From DAHUXD01 sp963736455 (GTDB lineage: Bacteria; Acidobacteriota; Thermoanaerobaculia; UBA5066; Gp7-AA6): a stretch of DNA of 64,000 bases. Shown here piece by piece: positions 46,721 through 54,377 of the stretch. The notes under the pieces were generated by a model that saw nothing but the letters and a program-made list of their open reading frames with translations, made no database searches and was not told the origin of the DNA. Positions within the stretch are counted from its first letter, which is position 1, and every line of letters begins with the position of its first letter. The DNA is taken from the NCBI GenBank assembly GCA_963736455.1, contig CAVTON010000001.1:1612001-1676000 (forward strand), written 5' to 3'. The translations under genes and the position numbers were made by a program.

Positions 46721-46791
46721 GAAACGACCTCCCATCGGATGCCTGCCTGAACTCGCCGGATACTACCGAAAAGACGCTCGAAACCGCGAGA

Positions 46792-47544
46792 TCAGCCGTC
46801 GCCGAGATCCGCGACGACCGGGGCGTGGTCGCTCGTGCCGACCTCGGCCCGAACGACGCACGCGGTGGCCCGGCGGGCGAGGGACTCGCTCGCCAGGATG
46901 TAGTCGATCCGCCAGCCGATGTTGCGCTGCCGGAGGTTGCGCCAGGGCGCCCACCAGGTGAAGAGGTCCGCGTTCTCCGGATCCATGGCCCGGCCGAGGT
47001 CCACGAGCCCGTGCGCCAGGATCCTCTCGAAAAGCGAGCGCTCGTCGTCGCGCTGGCCGATGGCGCCGGCCTTTCTCTCCTTCGGATGAACGTCCTGGTC
47101 CGTCCGCGCCACGTTGAGGTCGCCGCACAGGAGCACCTCCCGGCCCGCTTCGCGGCACTCCCGCGCGTACCCCTCGAGCGCGGCGAGGAAGCGCAGCTTC
47201 GCGGCGTAGTCCTTGCCCCCGTTCGGCACGTAGATCGAGGCGACCGTGATGCCGGCGACGTCGGCCTCCACGATCCGCGTCTCGTGATCGAATTCCGGGT
47301 GGCGGAAGGCGGGCCGCTCGGAGCAGAGCTCCCTGCGGACGTGCAGCGCGACGCCCGAGTAACCGCCCGCGCCGTGCCAGTAGCACCAGTATCCCTCGGA
47401 CTCGAAGAGCATCGCGGGAATCTGGTCCGGCTTCGCCTTGATCTCCTGGAGACAGACCGCGTCGGGACGGTCGCGGGCAATCCACTCCCGGACCTGGGAC
47501 TCGCGCGCGCGGATCCCGTTGACGTTCCAGGTCGCGACCCTCAT
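46792..47544 (-). CDS. xth: Exodeoxyribonuclease III
   Basis: A 250-residue DNA-repair enzyme with AP-endonuclease and 3'-exonuclease activity. MRVATWNVNGIRAR at the N terminus, LQEIKAKPDQ with the metal Glu (residue 34), YVPNGGKDYAAKLRF, LLCGDLNVARTDQDVH and the catalytic SDHAPVVADL at the end are all present. The length is normal. The ATG overlaps the stop of the small gene upstream by 4 bases. Confidence 0.95.
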   Translation of the reverse strand: MRVATWNVNGIRARESQVREWIARDRPDAVCLQEIKAKPDQIPAMLFESEGYWCYWHGAGGYSGVALHVRRELCSERPAFRHPEFDHETRIVEADVAGITVASIYVPNGGKDYAAKLRFLAALEGYARECREAGREVLLCGDLNVARTDQDVHPKERKAGAIGQRDDERSLFERILAHGLVDLGRAMDPENADLFTWWAPWRNLRQRNIGWRIDYILASESLARRATACVVRAEVGTSDHAPVVADLGDG

Positions 47545-47813
47545 CGCGGGCGGACGGGCTCGGGCTCGGGCTCCGAGGCGAGGCGCTCGAGCAGCTCCGT
47601 GCGCGCGGTTTCGAGCGCGGCCCTGCGAGCGGCGTTCTCGGTCTTGCGGAGGAGATCCTCGATGCGGGCGAGCGAAAGCTCGAGGCCCCGGCGCCGGGCG
47701 AGCCTTTCGGCGATTACTCGCGACGGCCGCGCCGCCGCTTGGTCCGCCGCCTCGCTCGCGTGCTCCTTCTCGGCTCCCAGGTCCTCCTCGCTCTTACCCC
47801 AGCCCCGTGCCAC
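47541..47813 (-). CDS. Small helical protein (MARGW-type) coupled to xth
   Basis: A 90-residue soluble protein rich in Ala, Glu and Arg, predicted to form helices (RRGLELSLARIEDLLRKTENAARRAALETARTELLERL, in adjoining parts). The N terminus MARGWGKS recalls small conserved acidobacterial proteins starting MARGW. The function is unknown. The GTG start has AGGAG directly against it, and TAGGTT 6 bases before, so both SD and leaderless starts are possible. Its stop overlaps the xth ATG. Confidence 0.65.
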   Translation of the reverse strand: MARGWGKSEEDLGAEKEHASEAADQAAARPSRVIAERLARRRGLELSLARIEDLLRKTENAARRAALETARTELLERLASEPEPEPVRPR

Positions 47814-47819
47814 CTCCTA

Positions 47820-47825
47820 AACCTA
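47820..47825 (-). promoter_or_regulatory. -10 box (TAGGTT) of the small gene and xth
   Basis: TAGGTT ends 6 bases before the GTG at 47813. It would drive both the small protein and exonuclease III. Confidence 0.3.
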
Positions 47826-47876
47826 CCACCCGGGGGCGGCGCGCGTCGAAGGGGGGCGGGGGGTCGGGCCCGGCCG

Positions 47877-48503
47877 TCACCCCGGAAGCCCCGCGGCGAA
47901 CTCCGCCGCGGCGGCGATCGCCTCCTCGACGTTCTGCTTCTCGGTGCTCCCGGAGCTCGCCGGCGGCTTGAAGGAATGGTCGCCGGCCTCGATCCAATGG
48001 ATGCGAATGGCCGGCGAAAGCCGGTACTCCGACACGTCCTCGCGGGTGCCAAAGGCGTCCCGCGTGCCCTGAACGAAGAGGGTCGCCGTGCGCAGATCGG
48101 CCAGGTGAGCCGTCCGAAGGCGCGACCGATCCCCGGGCGGATGGAACGGATATCCGAGACACAGGAGGCCGCGGGCTCCAACCTCGTCGGCGATCATGCT
48201 CGCGATCCGGCCCCCCATGGACTTGCCTCCGACGACGACCCTTCGACCGCCGCCGAGCCTCTCGACGATCCGCTTCCATCGCTCGCGCAGCACGGGCTCC
48301 CGGTCGGGTGCGCCGCGCTTGCCCTCCGAGCGCCGCCGCGCCATGTAGGGGAACTCGAAGCGCGCGACGCGCAGGCCGCGCGAGGCAAGCCCCGCGCTCA
48401 CTCGATTCATGAAGACGGAGTCCATCGGCGCGCCCGCGCCGTGCGCGAGCGCGATGGTGAGATCCGCATCGGTCGGGCCGTCGAACAGAATCTCGTCGGG
48501 CAC
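47877..48503 (-). CDS. Alpha/beta hydrolase of the KANL3/TEX30 type
   Basis: A 208-residue soluble hydrolase-like protein. LAHGAGAPMDSVFMNRV is the oxyanion region, VVGGKSMGGRIAS the nucleophile elbow (Ser near residue 94), FVQGTRDAFG the Asp region and EAGDHSF the His. These are typical of the dienelactone-hydrolase-like KANL3/Tex30 family. The reaction is unknown. GTG start with GGGAG upstream. It lies 62 bases downstream of the small gene with G-rich sequence between. Confidence 0.85.
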   Translation of the reverse strand: MPDEILFDGPTDADLTIALAHGAGAPMDSVFMNRVSAGLASRGLRVARFEFPYMARRRSEGKRGAPDREPVLRERWKRIVERLGGGRRVVVGGKSMGGRIASMIADEVGARGLLCLGYPFHPPGDRSRLRTAHLADLRTATLFVQGTRDAFGTREDVSEYRLSPAIRIHWIEAGDHSFKPPASSGSTEKQNVEEAIAAAAEFAAGLPG

Positions 48504-48537
48504 GGAAGGCGGCTCCCATGAAATCTCCGCCGATTCG

Positions 48538-48551
48538 TTAGCGCGAGCTAA
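48538..48551. repeat. Perfect inverted repeat TTAGC-GCGA-GCTAA
   Basis: A 5-base perfect inverted repeat with a GNRA-type spacer, 34 bases upstream of the hydrolase start at 48503. It is a possible operator or small hairpin; the surrounding 178-base gap contains no other gene I can support. Confidence 0.35.
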
Positions 48552-48632
48552 AGGACGGCGATTTCGCTTCGGGCCATCCTACTCTGGCGGCCGAATCGTT
48601 CCCTGGTCCTCCTCGGCGCCGGCAGTCCCCCT

Positions 48633-48651
48633 GGGCCGCCGGCCCTTTTTT
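48633..48651 (+). terminator. Terminator-like hairpin with T-run, no plus-strand gene before it
   Basis: GGGCC-GCC-GGCCC followed by six T is readable only on the plus strand. All annotated genes here are on the minus strand, so it either ends an unseen short plus transcript or is chance GC structure. Two copies of TCGGCGCCGG flank it. Confidence 0.3.
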
Positions 48652-48681
48652 CGGCGCCGGCCGGGAGGCTCGCCCGTTCGA

Positions 48682-48975
48682 TTACGGGATGCGCTGGGAC
48701 GCCGGCGCCGATCGGGCGGTCCGGCGCCGGCCGGTCGCGAGGCCGAGCGCGAGGAACACGACGGCGCCCGCGGCCGCGCCGATGGCCTGGCCCCGGATCA
48801 GCTTCGTCGTCGCGTAGCGCACGACCTCCGGGAGGCTGACCATCGCGGCCGGCTGTCCTCCCTTCGTCAGGTATCCCGCTTCGTTGTACCAGGACAGCAT
48901 CGGCGGAACGATGACCGAGGCCGCCGCGGCGCCCACGAGCGCGCCGGCGAGGATCCAGAGAAGGAGAGTCTTCAT
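48682..48975 (-). CDS. Small two-helix membrane protein (97 aa)
   Basis: No named family recognised. Two hydrophobic helices (LLLWILAGALVGAAAASVIVPPML and AIGAAAGAVVFLALGLATG) are separated by a short loop, with basic residues at the C terminus. Third gene of a minus-strand operon starting at 49799, 30 bases after the YbjQ-like gene. The start is the ATG right before the first helix. Confidence 0.65.
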   Translation of the reverse strand: MKTLLLWILAGALVGAAAASVIVPPMLSWYNEAGYLTKGGQPAAMVSLPEVVRYATTKLIRGQAIGAAAGAVVFLALGLATGRRRTARSAPASQRIP

Positions 48976-49005
48976 CGCCGGCTCACGCCGCCCTTCGCGT
49001 CGTCT

Positions 49006-49341
49006 TCAGCGCTCCGGCTCGACGACGACCGCCGTGCCGTACGCGAGGACCTCGGTGACGCCGGCCGAGACCTCGGTCGCATCGTAGCGGAAGGCGATCA
49101 CCGCGTTCGCGCCCATCTGGTCGGCATGCCGCGCCATCAGGTCGAAGGCCTCCTGGCGGGCGTGCTCGCACATCTCGGTCCAGAGCGTGATGTTGCCGCC
49201 GAAGAGACTCTGGATGCCGGCGCCGAGCGTGCCGACGATCGAGCGGGATCGGACGACGATCCCCCGCACGATCCCGAGCGTCCGGACGACGCGATAGCCG
49301 GAAAGCTCCTGGGCGGAAGTCGTGAACGCGTGGCTGAGCAT
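49006..49341 (-). CDS. YbjQ-family (heavy-metal-binding, DUF74) protein
   Basis: About 111 residues. LSGYRVVRTLGIVRGIVVRSR, ARQEAFDLMARHADQMGANAVIAFRYDATEV and VTEVLAYGTAVVVE, in adjoining parts, are hallmarks of the YbjQ/UPF0145 family, which forms pentamers of unknown function. The ATG at 49341 is the only standard start after the upstream stop at 49365 and has only a weak ribosome site. Middle gene of the three-gene operon. Confidence 0.88.
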   Translation of the reverse strand: MLSHAFTTSAQELSGYRVVRTLGIVRGIVVRSRSIVGTLGAGIQSLFGGNITLWTEMCEHARQEAFDLMARHADQMGANAVIAFRYDATEVSAGVTEVLAYGTAVVVEPER

Positions 49342-49364
49342 CTCGATGAGGCCGGAGGAGACTC

Positions 49365-49799
49365 TCAGACCGCCTGTTCGACCGCGAGCTCGGGCTCGAA
49401 GCGCAGCAGCGGCGACTCCTCCGCGCCCGGGCGCCGCAGCGACGGGAAGACCCGGGCGCGGCTGGCGCTGGCCAGGCATCCCATGATCAGCAAGCCGACC
49501 CCGGTCCCGACCGGGAAGGCGAGTGAGCCGATCCCGGCGAAGGCGAAGGCGAAATTCCGGGCCCAGAGGCGATGCCGGCGGAGGTGGTAGCCCACCACGG
49601 AATAGGCCGCCGCGAGCACGAACGATATTCCGGGGAGAATCAGGTCCGAGGCCACGCGGCCCGACCAGAAAACGCTGATTCCCACCGCGGCCGTCAGGAG
49701 CGCCTGGACCGCGAGCAGGTAGAAGAGGAAACCGACGGCCTGGATTAGCCGCCGCGCAAATCGCGCCTCGCTGGGACGCCGCACGCGTGTCACCGTCAT
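49365..49799 (-). CDS. Four-helix membrane protein (144 aa)
   Basis: A polytopic membrane protein of no certain family. Helices: AVGFLFYLLAVQALLTAAVG, LILPGISFVLAAAYSVVGY, FAFAFAGIGSLAFPVGTGVG plus VGLLIMGCLA, with basic loops (HLRRHRLWAR). The start at 49799 has a GGAGGTGG ribosome site. Directly upstream lie two GCAA-capped hairpins, the second with a T-run, so expression may be controlled by attenuation. Confidence 0.7.
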   Translation of the reverse strand: MTVTRVRRPSEARFARRLIQAVGFLFYLLAVQALLTAAVGISVFWSGRVASDLILPGISFVLAAAYSVVGYHLRRHRLWARNFAFAFAGIGSLAFPVGTGVGLLIMGCLASASRARVFPSLRRPGAEESPLLRFEPELAVEQAV

Positions 49800-49820
49800 C
49801 GACCCACCTCCACGCCCGAA

Positions 49821-49834
49821 CCGGCTTGCGCCGG
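49821..49834 (-). repeat. GCAA-capped hairpin just before the ribosome site
   Basis: On the minus strand CCGGC-GCAA-GCCGG forms a 5-base stem with a GNRA loop, between the terminator T-run and the GGAGG site of the gene at 49799. Confidence 0.5.
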
Positions 49835-49835
49835 C

Positions 49836-49866
49836 AAAAAAAAGAAACGGGCGCCTTGCGGCGCCC
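49836..49866 (-). terminator. Strong intrinsic terminator in the leader of the 49799 operon
   Basis: Minus strand: GGGCGCC-GCAA-GGCGCCC, a perfect 7-base GC stem with GNRA loop, followed by GTTTC and eight T. It lies only 36 bases before the ATG at 49799, so it is either an attenuator or the end of the upstream FGE-gene transcript. Confidence 0.7.
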
Positions 49867-49968
49867 CACTCCGTCAATCGATCGAAGCGACGAGCTTCAA
49901 CTTCGTCGAGTCTCCCCTCACACCGTCGTCGAGAATGCCATCCGGCGATTGTCTCTTCGAGTTTTATA
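49867..49968 (-). promoter_or_regulatory. Candidate promoter and regulatory 5' leader upstream of the 49799 operon
   Basis: TATAAA at 49963-49968 (minus strand) could serve as -10. The about 95 bases between it and the terminator contain no gene, have repeated CTCGACGA-like segments that can pair with each other (GACGA with TCGTC), and are less GC-rich than the surroundings. The arrangement promoter, folded leader, terminator, ribosome site is what a riboswitch or attenuator looks like. No known riboswitch class was recognised. Confidence 0.4.
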
Positions 49969-50040
49969 ACACGCGCTTCGCGGCGAGCAGCGATTTTTTT
50001 TTACGAGGCCTTCACGGAGCCTCCCGCGCAGAACCCGCGG

Positions 50041-50640
50041 TCAAGCGCGGCTCTCGAGCTCGCGCAGCACCCGAAAGCCGTAGTCCGAATATCGATAGGA
50101 AGGAGGAAGGCTGCTCGACGCCGAGGGCGCGGACCATCGCACCGCGTGCCTCCACGATCCGCCGCGGCTCGCGCGGCGCGCCGGACTTCGCCAGTCCAGG
50201 CACCACTCGTGAATCGCGGTCCCCATGTCGTGAAGGCCATAGGCGTTGGGTCGTCCGCGTCCGGCTTCCCAGGGACCCGAGAGGGGGCCGTCGGGAATCT
50301 CGCCTTCCGGGACCTCGTCGCCCCAGGCCGTTGCCGGCGACATGAGTCCGCCGTTCGCCGCGCGCTCCCACTCGGCCTCGGTCGGAAGCCGCCAGCGTTC
50401 GCCGTGCACGCGGCACAGCCACGCACAGAACGCGGCGGCGTCGTCCCACGAGACGCCGACGACCGGCTGCTCGGCCGAAGCGAAGTGAGGATCGGTCCAC
50501 CAGGGCGGCGCGGGGACGATCCCCGACTCGACCGCGGGAGCGTATTCGGCGTTGACGACGGCCGTCCGGCCCAGGAAAAACGCGGGAACTTCCGGAGCGG
50601 CCGGAATCGGCACGACCGCGGGAGGCCGCGCCGGCCTCAC
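50041..50640 (-). CDS. Formylglycine-generating-enzyme (SUMF1-like) domain protein
   Basis: A 199-residue protein, mostly an FGE-sulfatase domain: PVVGVSWDDAAAFCAWL, WRLPTEAEWERAANGG, YGLHDMGTAIHEWCLDW and RASRGGSWRHAVRW, ending with YGFRVLRE. The segment order is that of the family, but it is shorter than true FGEs and no Cys pair of the copper site is evident, so it may be a binding or lectin-like variant. The GTG start overlaps the TGA of the sortilin-like gene by 4 bases, indicating coupled translation. No signal peptide is seen. Confidence 0.85.
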   Translation of the reverse strand: MRPARPPAVVPIPAAPEVPAFFLGRTAVVNAEYAPAVESGIVPAPPWWTDPHFASAEQPVVGVSWDDAAAFCAWLCRVHGERWRLPTEAEWERAANGGLMSPATAWGDEVPEGEIPDGPLSGPWEAGRGRPNAYGLHDMGTAIHEWCLDWRSPARRASRGGSWRHAVRWSAPSASSSLPPSYRYSDYGFRVLRELESRA

Positions 50641-53600
50641 GGCGCGCCGGGAGCCTCCGCGGCCCGCAGCGCGGGAAGCGACGCGGCCTCGAGCGACCGG
50701 TTCGTCTTCGGCAGCTCGGAGCCGAGAAACGCGCGCCACTCCGCCAGGGACTGCTCGACCGACTCCTTGCGGTCGGTGAATCCCACGGCCGCGTCCGGCG
50801 AAGGCGCGGCGTCGGCGCTCTCGACGGCGGCCTCGAACCGCGCGAGAGTCGCGTTGAGGCGCAGGAGGCTCGTCGGCGCCGCGTCGGACATGTTGAAAAA
50901 CTCTTCCGGATTCACCGCGGGCCCCGCGACCGGCACCATCGCCCGCTCGAACTCGGAGAGCGCCGCGGCGGCGCTTTCCGAGGCCCTGCTCGACAGAGCC
51001 GCCGCCTGCTCGCGGAGGGAGCGAGCCTCGCGGAGCGCGGCCGCGACGCGGACCCGCTCGGCCTCGACCTGTCGGGCGAGCTCGAACTGGCGGACGAGGG
51101 CTTCGTCCGACACGGGGACCCGAGGATCCCGTTCGACGGTCAAAGGCTGACTCAGCGTTTTTCCTCCCGCCGTGAGACGCACCGTGTAGCGTCCCGGCGG
51201 CGCCCACACGCCGAAGCGGGCCCCCCGCCGGCTTCGCGAGAGCTCCGGAGGGGCCTCATAGTGAAGGTCCCAGACGAACCGATGCATCCCGGCCGAGGCC
51301 GGAGGCGGCGCGGGGGGCTCGACCCAGTCCTCGGTGACCTGGATTCGCTGGAGGTCCGGCGCCTCGATCCGTTCGTCGCTCGCGAAGCGTCGGACCGGCT
51401 CGCCGCGGGAATCCAGGATCTCGAGGACCACCGGCGCGGCCGGCGACGTCTTCAGGAAGTAGTCGATCACCGCGCCGCGAGGCGGGTTCTCGGCGGCGGG
51501 CTCGTCCCTGGGCTCCGGCGTGCCCTGGAAGAGGGCGGGATGCAGGCGGACCGCGGGCCTCGGCGAAAAGAGCCACGCGTTCGCAGCGGCGGCCTTCGCG
51601 TCGAGCTGGCGAAGCGGCGACAGATCGTCGAGCACCCAGAAGGATCGGCCATGAGTCCCGATGACCAGATCGCCGCGGCGGATCGCGATGTCGCGCACCG
51701 AGCAGTTGGGCAGGTTGAGCGAGAGCGGCTGCCAGCGGTCGCCGTCGTCGAAGGACACGAAGACGCCCGTCTCGGTCCCCGCGTAGAGCAGCCCGCGGCG
51801 CTCCGGATCCTCGCGCACGACGTTGACGAAGCTTCCGAATGGGATCCCGCGCACGACCGGCGCCCACGTCTTCCCCGCATCGCGTGTCCGGTACACGTAG
51901 GGAGCGAGATCGTCGACCCGATGGCGGTCGACGGCGGCATAGACCGTATCCGCGTCGAAGTGAGATGCCTCGAGGACGCCGATCTTCGACCAGGCGGCCA
52001 GTCCCGCAGGCGTGACGTTCTCCCAGCGGGCGCCGTCGTCGCGCGTGCGCCAGACGAGCCCGTCGTCGGTCCCGCACCAGAGGAGGCCGTCATCGAGGGG
52101 CGAGGCGGCGATCGCATACACCACGCCGCGACGGGGTCCGGCCTCGGAGCTGTCGGCGACGGTCGCCGGATCGAGCGTCGCCGGGACCTCCGGCTTCTCG
52201 CGCGTCAGATCCGGGCTGATCTTCTCCCAGTGCTGTCCCCCGTCGGTCGTCCGAAACACGAACTGGTTTCCGTAATACACGGCATGCGGCGGCCGGGGCG
52301 AGATCGTCAGGGGCAGGGTCCACTCCCCGCGATAGTCGCCCGGATACGCGAGCGTCGGATCCACGTCCTGCTCCTGGAGCGTGGTCCGGTCGAATCGGCC
52401 GACGCCGCCCCCGAGGACGATCGTGGGCCTCTCGGGGTCGGCCGCGAGATAGCCGTTCTCGCCGCCGACCGCGATCGGGCGCCAGTCGCGCATCGTGATC
52501 GAGGAGTAGTCGGTGCGCGAGGGCGAGGCGGCGGCCCCGGAGTCCTGCTGAGCGCCGTAGATCCAGTAGGGAAACCGGTCGTCGGTCGACACGTGGTAAA
52601 ACTGCGCGGTCGGCTGGTTGTACCAGGAGCTCCACGTCCGGCCGCCGTCCACCGTGATCACGGCGCCCTGATCGCTGCCGACGATCATGCGCCGCGGGTC
52701 CGCGGAGTCGATCCGCAGCACGTGGTAGTCGTCGCCGCCCGGCGCTCCCTTGACGGGCAGAAAGGTGCGGCCGCCGTCCGCGGACTCGTACATCGCGGTG
52801 TCGCACGCGTAGATCGTGTTCGGGTCCTTCGGATTGACCGTCAGCTCTCCGAAATACCAGCCGCGCTCCCAGATTCGCCGGTCGCCGCTCGCCCTCTTCC
52901 AGCTCGAGCCGCCATCGGACGATGCCCAGAGGCCGCCCTCCTTCGCGTCGACGAGCGCGTACACGCGGCGCGGGTCGCTCGGCGCGAACGCCACGCCGAC
53001 GCGTCCGAGCTTCTCGGACGGAAAGCCTCCCGCCACCGGACTCCACGTGTCGCCGCCGTCCTCCGAGCGGTACAGGCCGCTGCCGGGGCCGTTCGACGGA
53101 GGGTAGGCGTTCCAGGGTGGACGGCGCGTCTGCCAGAGCGCGGCGAAGATCCGTCTCGCGTCCGATGGGTCGATGGCGAGGTCGATCGCGCCGGTGTCGG
53201 AATCCTTGAAGAGGATGCGCGACCAGGAGTGACCTCCGTCGAGCGAGCGAAACACTCCGCGCTCGGGGTTCGGACCGTAGGCGTGGCCGAGAGCGGCCAC
53301 GTACACGCGGTTCGCGTCCCGAGGGTCGACGAGGATGCGCGCGATCTGGCGGGTCGCCTCGAGGCCGACGTGCGTCCAGGTCCTGCCGCCGTCGCCCGAT
53401 CGGTACACGCCGTTGCCGTACGAGATGTCCGAGCGCATGTCGGCCTCGCCGGTTCCGACGTACAGCACGCGGGAATCCGACGGCGCGACGGCGATCGCGC
53501 CGATCGAGGCGGCCGGCTGGGAGTCGAAGATCGGTTCCCACGTGCGGCCCGCGTTGCGCGTTTCCCAGACGCCGCCTCCGACCGCGCCGAAATAGAAGTG

Positions 53601-53771
53601 GGTCGGCTGCCCCGGAACGCCCGCGACCGCGAGAACGCGGCCGCCGCGGAACGGTCCGGCCATCCGCCACTTCAGGCCCGAGAGCAGCGCCGGGTCGAAT
53701 GGCTGCGCGGCGAGGATCGCCGCCGACGCGAGGAGCACGATCGAGATTCCGAGCCGCAGCGCCTTCGACAA
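50637..53771 (-). CDS. Secreted sortilin/VPS10-like BNR-repeat protein, copy 2
   Basis: A 1044-residue paralogue of the protein at 30044. Signal peptide LRLGISIVLLASAAILAAQ; LKWRMAGPFRGGRVLAVAGV opens the mature part, close to LEFRLVGPFRGGRVTAVTGV in copy 1. Asp-box motifs occur through the double propeller (SGDGGRTW, SLDGGHSW, SEDGGDTW, TTDGGQHW, TRDAGKTW). The C terminus has MHRFVWDLHYEAP and a helical tail. TTG start at 53771 with an excellent GAGGAGGT ribosome site; an upstream ATG lacks one. Coupled to the FGE-domain gene. Confidence 0.9.
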   Translation of the reverse strand: MSKALRLGISIVLLASAAILAAQPFDPALLSGLKWRMAGPFRGGRVLAVAGVPGQPTHFYFGAVGGGVWETRNAGRTWEPIFDSQPAASIGAIAVAPSDSRVLYVGTGEADMRSDISYGNGVYRSGDGGRTWTHVGLEATRQIARILVDPRDANRVYVAALGHAYGPNPERGVFRSLDGGHSWSRILFKDSDTGAIDLAIDPSDARRIFAALWQTRRPPWNAYPPSNGPGSGLYRSEDGGDTWSPVAGGFPSEKLGRVGVAFAPSDPRRVYALVDAKEGGLWASSDGGSSWKRASGDRRIWERGWYFGELTVNPKDPNTIYACDTAMYESADGGRTFLPVKGAPGGDDYHVLRIDSADPRRMIVGSDQGAVITVDGGRTWSSWYNQPTAQFYHVSTDDRFPYWIYGAQQDSGAAASPSRTDYSSITMRDWRPIAVGGENGYLAADPERPTIVLGGGVGRFDRTTLQEQDVDPTLAYPGDYRGEWTLPLTISPRPPHAVYYGNQFVFRTTDGGQHWEKISPDLTREKPEVPATLDPATVADSSEAGPRRGVVYAIAASPLDDGLLWCGTDDGLVWRTRDDGARWENVTPAGLAAWSKIGVLEASHFDADTVYAAVDRHRVDDLAPYVYRTRDAGKTWAPVVRGIPFGSFVNVVREDPERRGLLYAGTETGVFVSFDDGDRWQPLSLNLPNCSVRDIAIRRGDLVIGTHGRSFWVLDDLSPLRQLDAKAAAANAWLFSPRPAVRLHPALFQGTPEPRDEPAAENPPRGAVIDYFLKTSPAAPVVLEILDSRGEPVRRFASDERIEAPDLQRIQVTEDWVEPPAPPPASAGMHRFVWDLHYEAPPELSRSRRGARFGVWAPPGRYTVRLTAGGKTLSQPLTVERDPRVPVSDEALVRQFELARQVEAERVRVAAALREARSLREQAAALSSRASESAAAALSEFERAMVPVAGPAVNPEEFFNMSDAAPTSLLRLNATLARFEAAVESADAAPSPDAAVGFTDRKESVEQSLAEWRAFLGSELPKTNRSLEAASLPALRAAEAPGAP

Positions 53772-53956
53772 TCCGCACCTCCTCGAACGGCGGCGATTAT
53801 ACGAGCCGTGTGACATCTCGTCGCAGCGCGGCGGAAGACGCGGCGGTGTGTCATCGCGACCCAGGCGCGAAAAATTTCGCGAGACCGAAACTCGCGCCGT
53901 GAAATCGCGTCTAAGAAGGAGTGTCGCTTCGAGGGCTACTTTCGAATGGAGGTTTC

Positions 53957-54280
53957 ATGAAAAGGTTGTCACTGGGAATCCTGGCCACGGCGGCCCTCGC
54001 GATGGGCGCCGCGGCATGCAGTTCGAACGGGTTCAGCTCCGTCGCGGTGACGAAAGATCCTTCCGTCGTCGCCAGCTGCGAGAAAGTCGCCGACGTCAAG
54101 GCCAAGCCCGGCGTCTTCGACGAGTCCGACGCCCAGACGCAGCTGACGCGCGCCGCCCAGTCGCACGGCGCCAATACCGTCCTTCTCGCGAGCGACAACG
54201 CGAACGCGGGCACCGCGTACCGCTGCTCCATGCCGTCGGTCGCGGCGACCACCAAGACCGGGAACAGCGGCACGCACTGA
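53957..54280 (+). CDS. DUF4156-like lipoprotein
   Basis: A 107-residue lipoprotein. Leader LGILATAALAMGAAAC with lipid Cys21. The mature part has VVASCEKVADVKAK and GANTVLLASDNANAGTAYRCSM, the small Cys-containing pattern of DUF4156 proteins. Function unknown, probably outer-membrane attached. A strong TGGAGG site precedes the ATG at 53957, and a GC-rich terminator hairpin follows, so it is likely a single-gene unit. The 185 bases before it hold no gene I can support. Confidence 0.85.
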   Translation: MKRLSLGILATAALAMGAAACSSNGFSSVAVTKDPSVVASCEKVADVKAKPGVFDESDAQTQLTRAAQSHGANTVLLASDNANAGTAYRCSMPSVAATTKTGNSGTH

Positions 54281-54313
54281 TCGGGGTCCATCTCGAGAGC
54301 TTTCTTCCTCCTC

Positions 54314-54352
54314 GCCGCGGCCGCTGAACTCGGGCGGCCGCGGCACATTTTC
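54314..54352 (+). terminator. Intrinsic terminator after the DUF4156-like gene
   Basis: GCCGCGGCCGC and GCGGCCGCGGC form a perfect 11-base stem with a 9-base loop, followed by acattttct. The T-run is modest, but the stem is very strong. Confidence 0.65.
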
Positions 54353-54377
54353 TCCGCCGCCGCCGACGACGAAGAGA

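Noticed and set aside
49991..50003. T-run on the plus strand as a terminator
   Set aside because: Only weak pairing lies before it and there is no plus-strand gene upstream.
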